Part shown: positions 32,937 through 42,300 of the stretch, piece by piece
Layout of the letters: every line of letters starts with the position of its first letter
Position numbering within the stretch: position 1 is the stretch's first letter
The notes under the pieces: model-generated
The model's input: the letters and a program-made list of their open reading frames with translations, nothing else
What the model was told of the DNA's origin: nothing
Database searches by the model: none
NCBI RefSeq assembly: GCF_000411255.1
Contig: NZ_KE150412.1
Location: forward strand, 301,609 to 365,608
Source: Paenibacillus sp. HGH0039
GTDB lineage: Bacteria; Bacillota; Bacilli; Paenibacillales; NBRC-103111
Length of the DNA: 64,000 nucleotides
Reading direction: 5' to 3'
Program-made: the position numbers and the translations under genes

Positions 32937-33656
32937 TTAATCCACCTGTTTTTCAAATTTGTATCCCACCCCGAACACCGTCACGATCAGATCGCCCGCT
33001 CCCAGTTTTTTGCGCAGCCGCTGAATATGGATGTCCACCGTTCTCGTATCTCCGGTATAATCGTAGCCCCATACGAAATCCAGCAGTTCCGTCCGGGTGA
33101 AAATCTTGCCTTTGTACTTGCACAGCGTGAGAAGAAGATCGAATTCTTTCGGTGTCAGATCGACAGCCTCGTCGCCGATTGTGACGATTCTTTCGTGCTC
33201 GACGATTTCGATGTCCCTGAACCGGATCACGGCACCCGCCGGCGCTTCCGGCGTTACGTTCGCTTGGCTGACTCTCCTCAGCACCGTCCGGATGCGGACA
33301 GCCACCTCGCGCAAATCGAACGGTTTTGTCATATAGTCGTCCGCCCCGTATTCAAGCCCTTGAATCTTGTCGGTAATATCCGATTTGGCCGTAATCATAA
33401 TGATCGGGATTTTATAGGCGGCCGTGACCTGTCTGCATACTTCGAGCCCGCTCAAATCCGGCAGCATCCAGTCAAGCAGAAGCAGATCGGGCCGCACCTG
33501 GCCGATCTTGAGTAAGCCTTCCGCCGCCGAATGGGCGGTGAAAGCCTCAAACCCTTCCCGGTTCAGCCCGTAAGCAAGCAAATCCGCAATAGCCTCTTCA
33601 TCTTCGATGATCAATAATCTGGTCTTCTCTCTGGTTTTCTCTCTGGTTTTCTCCAT
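32937..33656 (-). CDS. Response regulator, OmpR/PhoB type
   Basis: The preferred start is ATG at 33656 after GGAG, giving 239 residues. The receiver domain has IIEDEE, phospho-acceptor Asp in LLLDWMLPDLSG, Thr in ITAK and Lys in TKPF. The winged-helix C-terminal domain has DLTPKEFDLLLTL and RTVDIHIQRLRKKLG. The first dozen residues are a repeated EKTR motif from a tandem DNA repeat. It is the first gene of the regulator-kinase-lipoprotein operon. Confidence 0.94.
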   Translation of the reverse strand: MEKTREKTREKTRLLIIEDEEAIADLLAYGLNREGFEAFTAHSAAEGLLKIGQVRPDLLLLDWMLPDLSGLEVCRQVTAAYKIPIIMITAKSDITDKIQGLEYGADDYMTKPFDLREVAVRIRTVLRRVSQANVTPEAPAGAVIRFRDIEIVEHERIVTIGDEAVDLTPKEFDLLLTLCKYKGKIFTRTELLDFVWGYDYTGDTRTVDIHIQRLRKKLGAGDLIVTVFGVGYKFEKQVD

Positions 33657-33744
33657 ACCTTCACTCCGTTCTAGATGAAATCGTAGCACAATCTATGCCG
33701 CCGTTACCAGAAGCTTATTTACATTTATTTGCATCCGGCGAACA

Positions 33745-33797
33745 AAAAAAGGCCACCCGTTCGCTCATACGGACAGATGGCTCCCTTTTCATTTCCC
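33745..33797 (-). terminator. Rho-independent terminator of the MFS gene
   Basis: On the minus strand an imperfect GC-rich hairpin (GCCATCTGTCCGT with ACGGGTGGC) is followed by seven T. It lies about 60 bases after the MFS stop codon. Confidence 0.6.
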
Positions 33798-33853
33798 GGT
33801 GTTTGTTGAAGGCGCGTTGTTAAAAACCTCCCGGCACAAGCCGATGCGTTCCC

Positions 33854-35074
33854 TTACCGCGATTTTTTAATTTCCAAAGGCTCCTCCCGGCCAATCAGAC
33901 AGGCAGCCGCCAAACCTATGCACAAAATGGAAGCGAGCAGAAGGAACGTAACGGGATAGCTGAAGCTTTTCATAAAAGAAAGCGACAACACCGGACCGAA
34001 GCTCGTTCCCGCAAACAAAACGAACGTATAGACGGACACCGCTATTCCGCGCAGTTTACCGCCCAACTGGCCGACGAGAGAGACGAGTGAAGGAACCGCC
34101 AGCGCGATGCTCGCCACGAATACGAGACTTACCGCAACGAGAACCGGCAGACTGGAGATCAGCCCCATCGAAGCCAATCCGGCTGCCGCCAGCGCCAGAG
34201 ACCCCCGCAGTGTCATGTGTATTCCGAAGCGTTTCGAGACACGTCCGGCAAACGGCGAAAGAAGCATGGCCGCGATTCCGATGGACCGGACAACCAAAAC
34301 TCCCTGTTTATCCAGATCGAAGGGAGCTCCGCTTAAATAACTGCCCAGCACCGTATACATGTTCACAAAAGACATGAGCAGAACGAAAGCGACCACATAA
34401 CTGAGCACGAGCTGCTTACGGACAAAAACTTGCCCGATCTGTCTGATCGGCTCCCAAATATTCGCGTGAGCCTGCTGGGCGCCTCCTTTTGGAAGAAATA
34501 CATAAACCAGAACCGCAGTCAGCGCGTAAACACCGGCAAGCACATAAAAGACCGCGTTCCATCCGTACTGCTCGCTGATCAGACTGCTGAGCACCTGTCC
34601 CACAATTCCGGCTGTCAAAAATCCCGTACTGATAAAACCGATGGTCGTCACGCGTTTTTCCGCCGGATACATTTCCACGGCATAGGCAAGCGCTACCGGA
34701 GAAAAAGTGGCTGCCGCCGCTCCTTGAAGTCCTCTGAGAACTACGATCCACGCAAAAGTATGGACAGTGCCCAACAGGAGCGAAATAAGCGTCAGAACAA
34801 GAAGACCGGTAAAAATAACCTTCTTTCGCCCGTATTTATCGGACAGAGCGCCATATATGAGGCACCCGAGAGCAAAGCCGATCGAAAACGTGCTTCCCGC
34901 AGCGGCCGCCTCTGTCGGCGTTATGTCATACAGCCGGGCAAAAACCGATATCAGGGGAATTGTCACATACAGACTGGACATGACCGCCAGACCGGACCAG
35001 CACAAAATCACGGTCATAAGAGAATAGTTTCTGCGCACGACAGAAGCATTCGTAAGTTGGGTTTGATTACTCAT
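33854..35074 (-). CDS. MFS transporter, drug-efflux type
   Basis: The 406-residue protein has about 12 membrane helices. The family motif between helices 2 and 3 is GALSDKYGRKKVIF, and the helix 4-5 region reads RGLQGAAAATFSPVALAYAVEM. It resembles YnfM/Bcr-type efflux proteins. It lies directly downstream of a MarR regulator gene, with a MarR-type box between them (35115-35130). It is therefore likely to be induced with the regulator and the distant ABC exporter. Substrate unknown. Confidence 0.92.
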   Translation of the reverse strand: MSNQTQLTNASVVRRNYSLMTVILCWSGLAVMSSLYVTIPLISVFARLYDITPTEAAAAGSTFSIGFALGCLIYGALSDKYGRKKVIFTGLLVLTLISLLLGTVHTFAWIVVLRGLQGAAAATFSPVALAYAVEMYPAEKRVTTIGFISTGFLTAGIVGQVLSSLISEQYGWNAVFYVLAGVYALTAVLVYVFLPKGGAQQAHANIWEPIRQIGQVFVRKQLVLSYVVAFVLLMSFVNMYTVLGSYLSGAPFDLDKQGVLVVRSIGIAAMLLSPFAGRVSKRFGIHMTLRGSLALAAAGLASMGLISSLPVLVAVSLVFVASIALAVPSLVSLVGQLGGKLRGIAVSVYTFVLFAGTSFGPVLSLSFMKSFSYPVTFLLLASILCIGLAAACLIGREEPLEIKKSR

Positions 35075-35114
35075 ACTTTCACCTCAAGTTGATTGGATTT
35101 AAAACAGATATATG

Positions 35115-35130
35115 ATTAGATTATCTAACT
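35115..35130. promoter_or_regulatory. MarR-type box before the MFS gene
   Basis: ATTAGATTATCTAACT is identical to the box at 25645-25660. It lies between the MarR and MFS genes and suggests a second, internal control point. Confidence 0.75.
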
Positions 35131-35145
35131 ACATGATCAAAAAAA

Positions 35146-35706
35146 TTATCTGCCGGTTCCGAGCCGTTTTTCTATGCCTCTGTTAAGCTTAACGAGCATC
35201 CTATTAAACAGCTCCTGCTCCTCTTTATCCAATTCCTCGACGAGGGACGCGCAGGTGGACCAGAATTCGGGCAGCACCCGCTTAACCAACTCGCTCCCTT
35301 CGGGACTAAGCCGGATATGTGTCATTCGCCCGTCTTTGCTGTACGGCTCGCGGATGATCAGGTCTCTCTTGTCGAGCCAGTTCAATAAAGACGTCACTGA
35401 GGAGCGGCGTATTCCGAGCCGGTCCGCTATGGAAGAAGGGGTAACGAGCTCTTTGTCTTGATGAAGGGAGATCAGCAGCAGAATATCCATCTTGCTCTCC
35501 GTGATGTCATAATCGGACAAATGAATATCCATCACATCCAACACACTGTCCCCCAGCCAGAGCATAAGGAGGCCGGTAAGCGCGGAATCGCGGTCCGTAT
35601 CGGAATTCGCGGTCCGTTCCAGCAAATCCAGGTAAGGCTTCGTCCCCAGTCTCGGCAGCTGCTGTTCGGTCGAATATTCCTTGGCGGGTTTTCTGTTCAC
35701 GGTCAT
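35146..35706 (-). CDS. MarR family transcriptional regulator
   Basis: The 186-residue protein has the MarR winged-helix core. The recognition region is SSIADRLGIRRSSVTSLLNWLDKRDLI and the wing REPYSKDGRMTHIRLSPEG (about 95-140). The N-terminal extension of about 45 residues is longer than usual. Boxes with a perfect 13-bp palindromic core lie in its promoter, between it and the MFS gene, and twice before the ABC exporter at 25625. It is likely to repress all three units and to be released by a toxic ligand. The regulator assignment to the boxes is inference. Confidence 0.92.
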   Translation of the reverse strand: MTVNRKPAKEYSTEQQLPRLGTKPYLDLLERTANSDTDRDSALTGLLMLWLGDSVLDVMDIHLSDYDITESKMDILLLISLHQDKELVTPSSIADRLGIRRSSVTSLLNWLDKRDLIIREPYSKDGRMTHIRLSPEGSELVKRVLPEFWSTCASLVEELDKEEQELFNRMLVKLNRGIEKRLGTGR

Positions 35707-35777
35707 GCACCTCCCTTCTCCGTTATCCGCCTTTTCGTTGTTCGATCATTCCCGGTGCAGCCTTCATCGTTCCTGTT

Positions 35778-35829
35778 AGTTAGATAATCTAATCAAAACC
35801 ACTATAACGTATCGTTTTCGTTTTGGCAA
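35778..35829 (-). promoter_or_regulatory. Promoter and MarR-type box of the MarR/MFS operon
   Basis: On the minus strand TTGCCA (35829-35824) and TATAGT (35806-35801) are exactly 17 bases apart. The box AGTTAGATAATCTAAT (35778-35793) begins 8 bases downstream of the -10, over the expected transcription start. Binding there would block the promoter. Confidence 0.75.
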
Positions 35830-35958
35830 GCGGCAGCACGGAGTTCGTAACCGAGCGGACCGGGTGTCCACTTTTCACGTCAGCCGGGAAAGAGCTTTTT
35901 CAAAAAGATGGTTAGGTCTGCCCTCCTCGTCAATCTTTTGCTATACTAAACCTATAAT

Positions 35959-35973
35959 TGATAATCATTATCA
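35959..35973. promoter_or_regulatory. Fur box 1
   Basis: TGATAATCATTATCA matches the 7-1-7 Fur consensus perfectly. It lies 24 bases before the start of the AraC-siderophore-binding regulator gene and overlaps the promoter region (TATAAT at 35953). Confidence 0.9.
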
Positions 35974-35996
35974 CTGAAGGAGAGAAAATCATCGCC

Positions 35997-37616
35997 ATGA
36001 CCGATATCTCCAGCCCCCATACAGAGCCGGTTTCTACGGCTCATCTCTTTTATATCCCCTTTCGTATTACCGAAGTGGACAGCCAAGTTAAAGAGCTTGG
36101 CCGCAGCGAACGCACGGGTTGTTCCCGGATTTTCGTCGTTCTTGGCGGAAGCGGTGTGCTGCGCATACATGAAGAACCGTACGAAGTTTCCCGAGGAAGC
36201 ATATATCTTTGCGACGATTTTCAGAAGCTGGACGTGACATCTCACGGCTTGCTGAAGGGTGTGCTTATCGAGTACCGGCGCTTGGGCACGGCAGACCCGG
36301 ACACCGGTGTCTTGCAATGTCCCGAACCTCTGCACGGTTGCCCGGAAAAGCTTTTGAGACAGGCCGACGAGCTGCAAAAACTATGGCGCGAGCCCAAGCT
36401 GGGCGGTCCTTTCCGGATACAGCAGCTGTTCATCGAATTGATGAACGGGCTCTACGAAGAGCTGGCTTCCAGGGAGAGGACCGGCCGCTCCTGGCTGAAG
36501 CAGAGCGTTAGTTTCATGGAAGCGCACTTTGTCGAAGACCTTACGCGGGATCAGCTGGCCGAAAGAGCGAATGTGAGCCCGGAGCACTTTTCCCGCGCCT
36601 TCCGCAAGTATACCGGGCGAACTTTCAACGAATATTTGACGCTGCTGCGGATTCGCGGCGCCCAGAAGCGGATTTTGACCGGTTCGCCGGACTTGAATAC
36701 GCTCGCTCACGAGATAGGGTATAAAGAAGGCGCATATTTAAGCCGTAAATTTAAAGAATCGGTAGGCGTTTCCCCTACCGTTTACCGGGGGAAGTCCAAG
36801 CGGATCGCCGCGCTTAATCAAAACTATACAGCTATTCTGACTGCGCTGGGAATTACTCCCGAGCTTGGCGTTTACACGGGCTGGACCGAGAAAATCGCGG
36901 GGGGTCCCGAAATACCGGAGGGGCAGAAATTCAACCCTTACGGCCGTACTTCCGCCAGTTTTTATGAAGCGGTTGCCGCCGCCCGTCCGGACATCATTAT
37001 CAGCTATGATACGGAAGAAGAAAATAGGTCCCTTCTTCCGCTTGCCCCGGTGCTGGAACTGCCTTTCAAAACGATGAGCTGGCGGGAACAGTTCCGGATG
37101 ATCGCCGACATCGTAAACAAACGCCGGGAGGCAGAAGAATGGCTGGCGCTCTACGACAAGCGGCTCATTCCGATTAACCGGCAGCTGGATCGGCAGCTTG
37201 GAAGCCGGGGTACGGCGGCCGTCTGGGAAATCGGCCCGGACAAGGCTTACGGCTTCGGAAGCAGTCACGGCAGGAGCTGCCAGATTTTGTATGACGACAT
37301 CGGGTTTCGTCCGCCTGAGCGGATGCTCGAGCAGGGCTTATCGTGGCGCGGGTACGTGGAGACCTCTGTGGAAGCTATCGTGCAATATGCCGCCGATCAT
37401 ATTTTTATTACCTCGCTGCCCTGCGATTCTCATGGACGGCAGCGTCTGATGCGGCTGTTCCGGTCGCCGGAATGGCTGGCGCTCGATGCCGTCCGCCGGC
37501 GCAGGGTTTACCTGCTGGATCAACCGGAGCTGTTCTTCGGCTTCGATCCGCTCTCCTCGCTGGAACAGCTGCGCATTTTGATGAACGTATTGACGCCGGA
37601 TCACAAATTTACATGA
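35997..37616 (+). CDS. Btr-like AraC regulator fused to a siderophore-binding domain
   Basis: The start is the ATG at 35997 after GAAGGAGAG. An upstream in-frame start would overlap the Fur box. The 539-residue protein has an N-terminal cupin-like AraC sensor part (about 1-165), an AraC HTH pair (about 165-268: LTRDQLAERANVSPEHFSRAFRK, LNTLAHEIGYKEGAYLSRKFK), then a FeuA/FepB-type binding domain (about 270-535). This is the layout of Bacillus Btr, which senses ferric bacillibactin and activates the uptake genes. It is under Fur control and directly precedes a siderophore-binding lipoprotein gene that it probably activates. Confidence 0.93.
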   Translation: MTDISSPHTEPVSTAHLFYIPFRITEVDSQVKELGRSERTGCSRIFVVLGGSGVLRIHEEPYEVSRGSIYLCDDFQKLDVTSHGLLKGVLIEYRRLGTADPDTGVLQCPEPLHGCPEKLLRQADELQKLWREPKLGGPFRIQQLFIELMNGLYEELASRERTGRSWLKQSVSFMEAHFVEDLTRDQLAERANVSPEHFSRAFRKYTGRTFNEYLTLLRIRGAQKRILTGSPDLNTLAHEIGYKEGAYLSRKFKESVGVSPTVYRGKSKRIAALNQNYTAILTALGITPELGVYTGWTEKIAGGPEIPEGQKFNPYGRTSASFYEAVAAARPDIIISYDTEEENRSLLPLAPVLELPFKTMSWREQFRMIADIVNKRREAEEWLALYDKRLIPINRQLDRQLGSRGTAAVWEIGPDKAYGFGSSHGRSCQILYDDIGFRPPERMLEQGLSWRGYVETSVEAIVQYAADHIFITSLPCDSHGRQRLMRLFRSPEWLALDAVRRRRVYLLDQPELFFGFDPLSSLEQLRILMNVLTPDHKFT

Positions 37617-37668
37617 TCGGATATCATGTATGTGTATCGTTCTTGGGGTCTTTCCGCTGTACATTTAA

Positions 37669-37683
37669 TGAGAATGATTATCA
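37669..37683. promoter_or_regulatory. Fur box 2
   Basis: TGAGAATGATTATCA matches the 7-1-7 Fur consensus with one mismatch and lies 22 bases before the start of the siderophore-binding lipoprotein gene. Confidence 0.85.
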
Positions 37684-37705
37684 TTTTTATTTAGGAGGAC
37701 AACCC

Positions 37706-38722
37706 ATGTTTTCTCATCAGCGATTCGCCCGATACCGTTTGCAGGCGGCAGCAACTGCCTTCCTTCTGCTCGCGGCCGTTATTCTATCCGGCTGCGGCGG
37801 ACGCGAGGACTCGGCTGCCGGCAATACCGTGTCCGGCACAATGAACGTACAAGCTTCGGATGTGAGCGGGAACGGAACCGGTACAACGAAAGAAGCAAAA
37901 TTCAAAAAGGTCTCCACTGTCAAAGGGGAGATTCAAATTCCCGCCCGTCCGCAGCGGATCGTCGCAGAGGAATATCTGGGCAGCTTGATCGCCCTTAATG
38001 TCATACCCGCCGGAGCGCCGGGATTAACCCTGAACAATTATTATTACAAAAAAGCGTTGAACGGAGTTGCGGATACGGGAACTTACGGAAAACCTTCCGT
38101 AGAGCGTATAGCCGGGCTGGAGCCCGATCTCATCATTACCGGGAACGCGGAGACTTACGAGCAGCTCAGCAAAATCGCACCGACCCTGGTCATACCGTAC
38201 GGCACATTGAAAAACGCGCGCGAGGAACTGGAATACTTCGGCACCTTGCTCGGCAAAGAAACCGAAGCCAAGTCATGGCTTGCGGATTACGACCGGCGCA
38301 TCGCCGCGGCCAAGTCCAAAGTCGATGCCGTCCTGCCTGCCAATGCTTCTTTTTCCATCATGGAAAGCTCCGATAAAAACATATGGGTTTACGGGGATAA
38401 TTTCGGACGCGGAGGTCAGCCGGTGTACCAGGCTCTGGGCCGAAAACCCCCTGCCGCAATCTCCGACGAACTCATGAAAAAACAGTGGGCCGAAATCTCG
38501 GCCGAAATGCTGGGACGTTATGCGGGAGATTACATCATCGTGACCGCTAACAACAAAACCGCCGAAGACTTCCGCACCGATCCGGTTTGGAGCACGCTGC
38601 CTGCCGTCAAGAACGGAAAACTGTACGTGTGGCCGGAAGAACGTTCCTGGTACTACGACCCGCTTGCCGTACTGTCCCAGACCGAAGAATTAGCGGAGTG
38701 GTTAGTCAAGACCGGCAAGTAA
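37706..38722 (+). CDS. Siderophore-binding lipoprotein, FeuA type
   Basis: The start is the ATG at 37706 after AGGAGGA, giving 338 residues. Longer in-frame starts reach back into the upstream gene and are rejected. The lipobox is LSGC (Cys30). A low-complexity linker runs to about 70, then the class III binding fold (PQRIVAEEYLGSLIALNVIPAG, IAGLEPDLIITGN, DDRRIA-type long linker helix). It would capture ferric catecholate siderophores outside the membrane. No FeuBC-type permease or ATPase follows; a terminator comes next. It must use a transporter encoded elsewhere. Confidence 0.93.
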   Translation: MFSHQRFARYRLQAAATAFLLLAAVILSGCGGREDSAAGNTVSGTMNVQASDVSGNGTGTTKEAKFKKVSTVKGEIQIPARPQRIVAEEYLGSLIALNVIPAGAPGLTLNNYYYKKALNGVADTGTYGKPSVERIAGLEPDLIITGNAETYEQLSKIAPTLVIPYGTLKNAREELEYFGTLLGKETEAKSWLADYDRRIAAAKSKVDAVLPANASFSIMESSDKNIWVYGDNFGRGGQPVYQALGRKPPAAISDELMKKQWAEISAEMLGRYAGDYIIVTANNKTAEDFRTDPVWSTLPAVKNGKLYVWPEERSWYYDPLAVLSQTEELAEWLVKTGK

Positions 38723-38819
38723 AAGATCGGGCCGGAAGAGACACCTGTTTAGGCTCTCCCCCTTACTGTATCTCTTCTCCATCCATCCGCCCCCTCTCCA
38801 TCGCATAGTTTTAACCGGG

Positions 38820-38845
38820 CCGCTCTTCTGGCTAGAGCGGTTTTT
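38820..38845 (+). terminator. Rho-independent terminator of the siderophore-binding lipoprotein gene
   Basis: CCGCTCT (38820-38826) and AGAGCGG (38834-38840) form a perfect stem with a 7-base loop, followed by TTTTT. Confidence 0.85.
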
Positions 38846-38997
38846 CCGCTTAGAAGGATTTGGGAAGACAGCGCTGTTTTGCCGCTGTCTGCTCTCCCGA
38901 CCAGACCCTCCGTCGCTTTGCGACTACGCCCGTTCTGCGTCGGTATGATACAGCGCAGCGCTATATGTAACAACGGTTCTTTTCCATGGAGGAGAAT
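38846..38997. other. Intergenic spacer between two convergent units
   Basis: Between two terminators lie about 150 bases with no supported gene. Short frames without RBS were ignored. Confidence 0.4.
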
Positions 38998-39040
38998 AAA
39001 AAAAGACGGTATCCGGGCAATATGACCCGGTACCGTCTTT
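38998..39040 (-). terminator. Rho-independent terminator of the dhb operon
   Basis: GACGGTATCCGGG (39005-39017) pairs with CCCGGTACCGTC (39026-39037) with one bulge. On the minus strand TTTTTTTATT follows. It ends the seven-gene siderophore operon about 95 bases after mbtH. Confidence 0.85.
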
Positions 39041-39133
39041 CCTTTATTTGCATTCGCGCTTTTTAGGATAAGCGAAGTCAAGAGGGCCCCTAGCGGTTCG
39101 GAAAACTCCGCTTCCATCGGATGCTCTTTCTCG

Positions 39134-39331
39134 TTACTCCCGCAGACTGGCCGGCCTCATATCGGTCCAACTGCTCTCGATATAGTCGAGACATTCCTGG
39201 TGCGTGCCTTCCTCCAGAACGGCCGTCCAGCCGTCCGGTGTCCGGATAAAAGCGGGCCAAAGCGAATACTGCCCTTCGACGTTGACAAGAACCCGGAAGG
39301 AACCGCTCTGATCGTCAAACGGATTGCCCAT
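39134..39331 (-). CDS. MbtH-like protein
   Basis: The 65-residue protein has the MbtH signature: N-P-F-D at 3-6, YSLWPAF (22-28), GW (34-35) and the central SxxECLxYI-like segment (HQECLDYIESSWTDMRP). MbtH proteins bind the adenylation domains of NRPS and are needed for their folding or activity. Its start overlaps the end of dhbF by 17 bases, so it is translated as part of the operon and serves DhbF, perhaps also the NRPS at 1-6113. Confidence 0.96.
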   Translation of the reverse strand: MGNPFDDQSGSFRVLVNVEGQYSLWPAFIRTPDGWTAVLEEGTHQECLDYIESSWTDMRPASLRE

Positions 39332-42300
39332 GGAAACTTCCCTCCCCTTCCTTCATGTTTGCGGATGACAGCTTTCCGGCCAGCATACGGCCGATGATGG
39401 ACAACGGTCCCGGCTGGCACAAATCTTTGTGCCGGCATTCGATATCGTGACGCTCGATTTGTCCTCCCACATAAGGAATCCACATATCGGGATCGATAGG
39501 ATCGAACCAATCCGGAATGATCGTCGAATGGAAAAACAGAAGATCGCCCTCGTATTTCTCCGGCACATAGGCCGCCAAAATTTTGACCGAGTTTTCGTAG
39601 GTTACACGCAGTTGGCGGATCGTCTCGACACTCAGCGAAGCCAGCGCGCTGTTGTCTCCGCGCAAAATCTCAATCGCGGTTTCCATCGTCAGCGGCTCGT
39701 CTCCGATGCTGTCGGGGTCGTACCCGCCGAGAGCGAGCAGAGCAGTCAGCGCCTCTTCTTCATCCGGCTCTCCCCGCAGCGGCAGGTAGTGGCTCGGATA
39801 GGCGTCCAGCATGGCCAGAAACTCGACGGATTCGCCTTCCTTCTGCAGCTGCACCGCCATGGCGTGAGCCACATTGCCTCCCAGCGACCATCCGAGCAGG
39901 CGGTACGGACCCGCCGGCTGGACGGTTCGGATGCAGCGGATGTAATCCTCCGTCATCTCGCCCAGCGTCTGCGGAAGCCGGTCGGGACCGGCTATGCCTC
40001 TCGCCTGCAGCCCGTAGATCGGAACGTCCGGATTCAGATGTTTCATCAAGCCGGCGTAGCACCAGCTGAGTCCTCCGGCCGGATGCACGCAGAACAGCGG
40101 TGCGCCGGAACCGTTGGACCGCAGTGGCAGCAGCATCTCCAGCGCTCCGTCACCCGTATCCTCTTCAAGCCTCGCGGCAAGTCCGGCCACTGTAGGCGTT
40201 TCGAACAGAAGACCGATACCGGGATCTTTGCCCCATACCTCCCGTATCCGGCTCATGAGACGGACGGCCAGCATCGAATGCCCGCCCAGTTCGAAAAATC
40301 CGTCGTCGATACCGACATCTTCCAGGCCGAGCGTTTCCGCGAACAGTCCGCACAGCACTTCTTCCTGCGGCGTCCGCGGACTCCGGCTTCCGTTTGCGGA
40401 AGCGTAGACGGGAGCCGGCAGCGCTTTGCGGTCGAGTTTGCCGTTAACGGTCAGCGGCAGACTGTCCAGCACGACGATGCCGGAAGGGACCATATGATCC
40501 GGCAGCGCCGCGGAGGCGTGCAGGCGGATCATGCCCGTGTCCGGTACTTCGCCGGACTGAGCGGGAACGATATACGCCGCCAGCCGTTTGTCACCCGGCT
40601 GATCCTCCCGCAGGACGACGGCCGCCTGCGCAACCGCCGGGTGCTTCTCCAGCACGGCTTCGATTTCGCCCGGCTCGATCCGGAAGCCGCGCAGCTTCAC
40701 CTGCTGGTCGGCCCGGCCCAAGTACTCCAGAGAGCCGTCGGCGAATCTCTTGGCAAGGTCCCCTGTCCGGTACATCCGGCTTCCCGGAGTACCGAACGGA
40801 TCGGCGACAAAACGCTGAGCGGACAACTCCGGCTTTTGCCAGTAGCCTCTTGCAAGTCCCGCTCCGGACACGTACATCTCCCCGCTCACGCCGAACGGTA
40901 CAGGCTCCAGGTTATCGTCCAGCACGTATACGTCCAGGTCGGGAATCGGCACGCCGATCACGCTGCCGGACCCTGCCTCCGCGCTGCGGCGGTCTAACGG
41001 ATAGTAACTCACATGCACGGTTGTCTCCGTTATGCCGTACATATTGACGAGTCTCGGGAAATGATCCGGATGGCGGCTGTACCACTCCTCCAGTTTTCCG
41101 GGATCGAGCGCTTCCCCTCCGAAAATGACATGCTTGAGCGAAAGAGCAGAAGCTCTCTCTGACTGCTCCCGGTCCGCCTGAATCAGCTGATAGAAAGCGG
41201 AAGGCGTCTGATTGAGCACCGTAACGCCCTGCTCTTCCAGCAGATCCAAGAATTCGGACGGCGAACGGCTTACGGAGAACGGCACGACGACGAGCTTCCC
41301 TCCGTACAACAGTGCGCCCCATAGCTCCCATACAGAGAAGTCGAAGGCGTACGAGTGGAACAGCGTCCAGGTGTCCGTCTCATCGAAGCCGAACCATTCC
41401 TCTGTCGATTCCATCAGCCGGATCACATTTTCATGAGGAATAACGACCCCTTTGGGGCGGCCCGTCGAACCCGACGTATAGATGAGATATGCGGGATGGA
41501 GGGCGTTATGTCTTCCTGCACGCAGAGCCGGTTCGGGATCAGAATCCGGCAGCCGCCGCAGGCGCTCCTCGCAGTAAAAATCACCCAGTACCACGACTTT
41601 CAAGCCGCTTCCTTCCGGCAGACCTGCAGCGGCGTCCGCCGAAGTAACAAGAATCGAAGGTCCCGCATCTTCCAGCATGTAAGCCAGCCTGTCGGCCGGA
41701 TAATCGGGATCGAGGGGCAGATAAGCCGCTCCCGTTTTCAGCACGCCCAGTACGGCGGCCGGAAGATCCGCGGATCTCGGCAGAGCCAGAGCTACGAACT
41801 GCTCGGGTCCGGCTCCCTCCTCCATCAAGAGGCGGGCGATCCGGTTGGCCCGTTCGTTGAGCTGCCGATAGCTCAGCGTCTGCGTGCCGTACACAACAGC
41901 GGGAGCATCCGGACGGAGTGCGGCCTGCCCTTCGAACAGCTCCGTGAGGGTGCGTCCGGAGGCGGACAGTTTGCCGCCTGCGATCGTTTGCTCGGCAGCC
42001 TCCGGTTTCAGCTTGGCCGTGAGCGCAAGCCTCTCTTCCTCCAGCAGCACGCTTATGCGGCCGACCGGCTGATCGGGCTGCGCGGCAGCTTGTTCCAGCA
42101 GCTTCAGGAACCGCCGGGTAAATGCTTCAGCCGTGTTCGGCAAGTACAAATCCGCGCTGTATTCCAGCAAACCTTCTATGCCGCATGGTTCCCCGTCCGA
42201 GCGCCGATGTTCTGTGAGTTCGAATGTAAGATCGAACTTCGATGAACCTGTCCCCCGCAGCTCCAGCTTCGAGACGATTCCCGGCAGGTCCAGCCTCGTG

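Noticed and set aside
37343-37705. Long N-terminal extension of the siderophore-binding lipoprotein frame
   Set aside because: It overlaps the end of the upstream regulator gene and the Fur box; the ATG at 37706 with AGGAGGA and a lipobox signal peptide is the real start.
39429-40997. 522-codon plus-strand frame
   Set aside because: It is antisense to the DhbF thioesterase, carrier and A2 regions, which have complete motifs.
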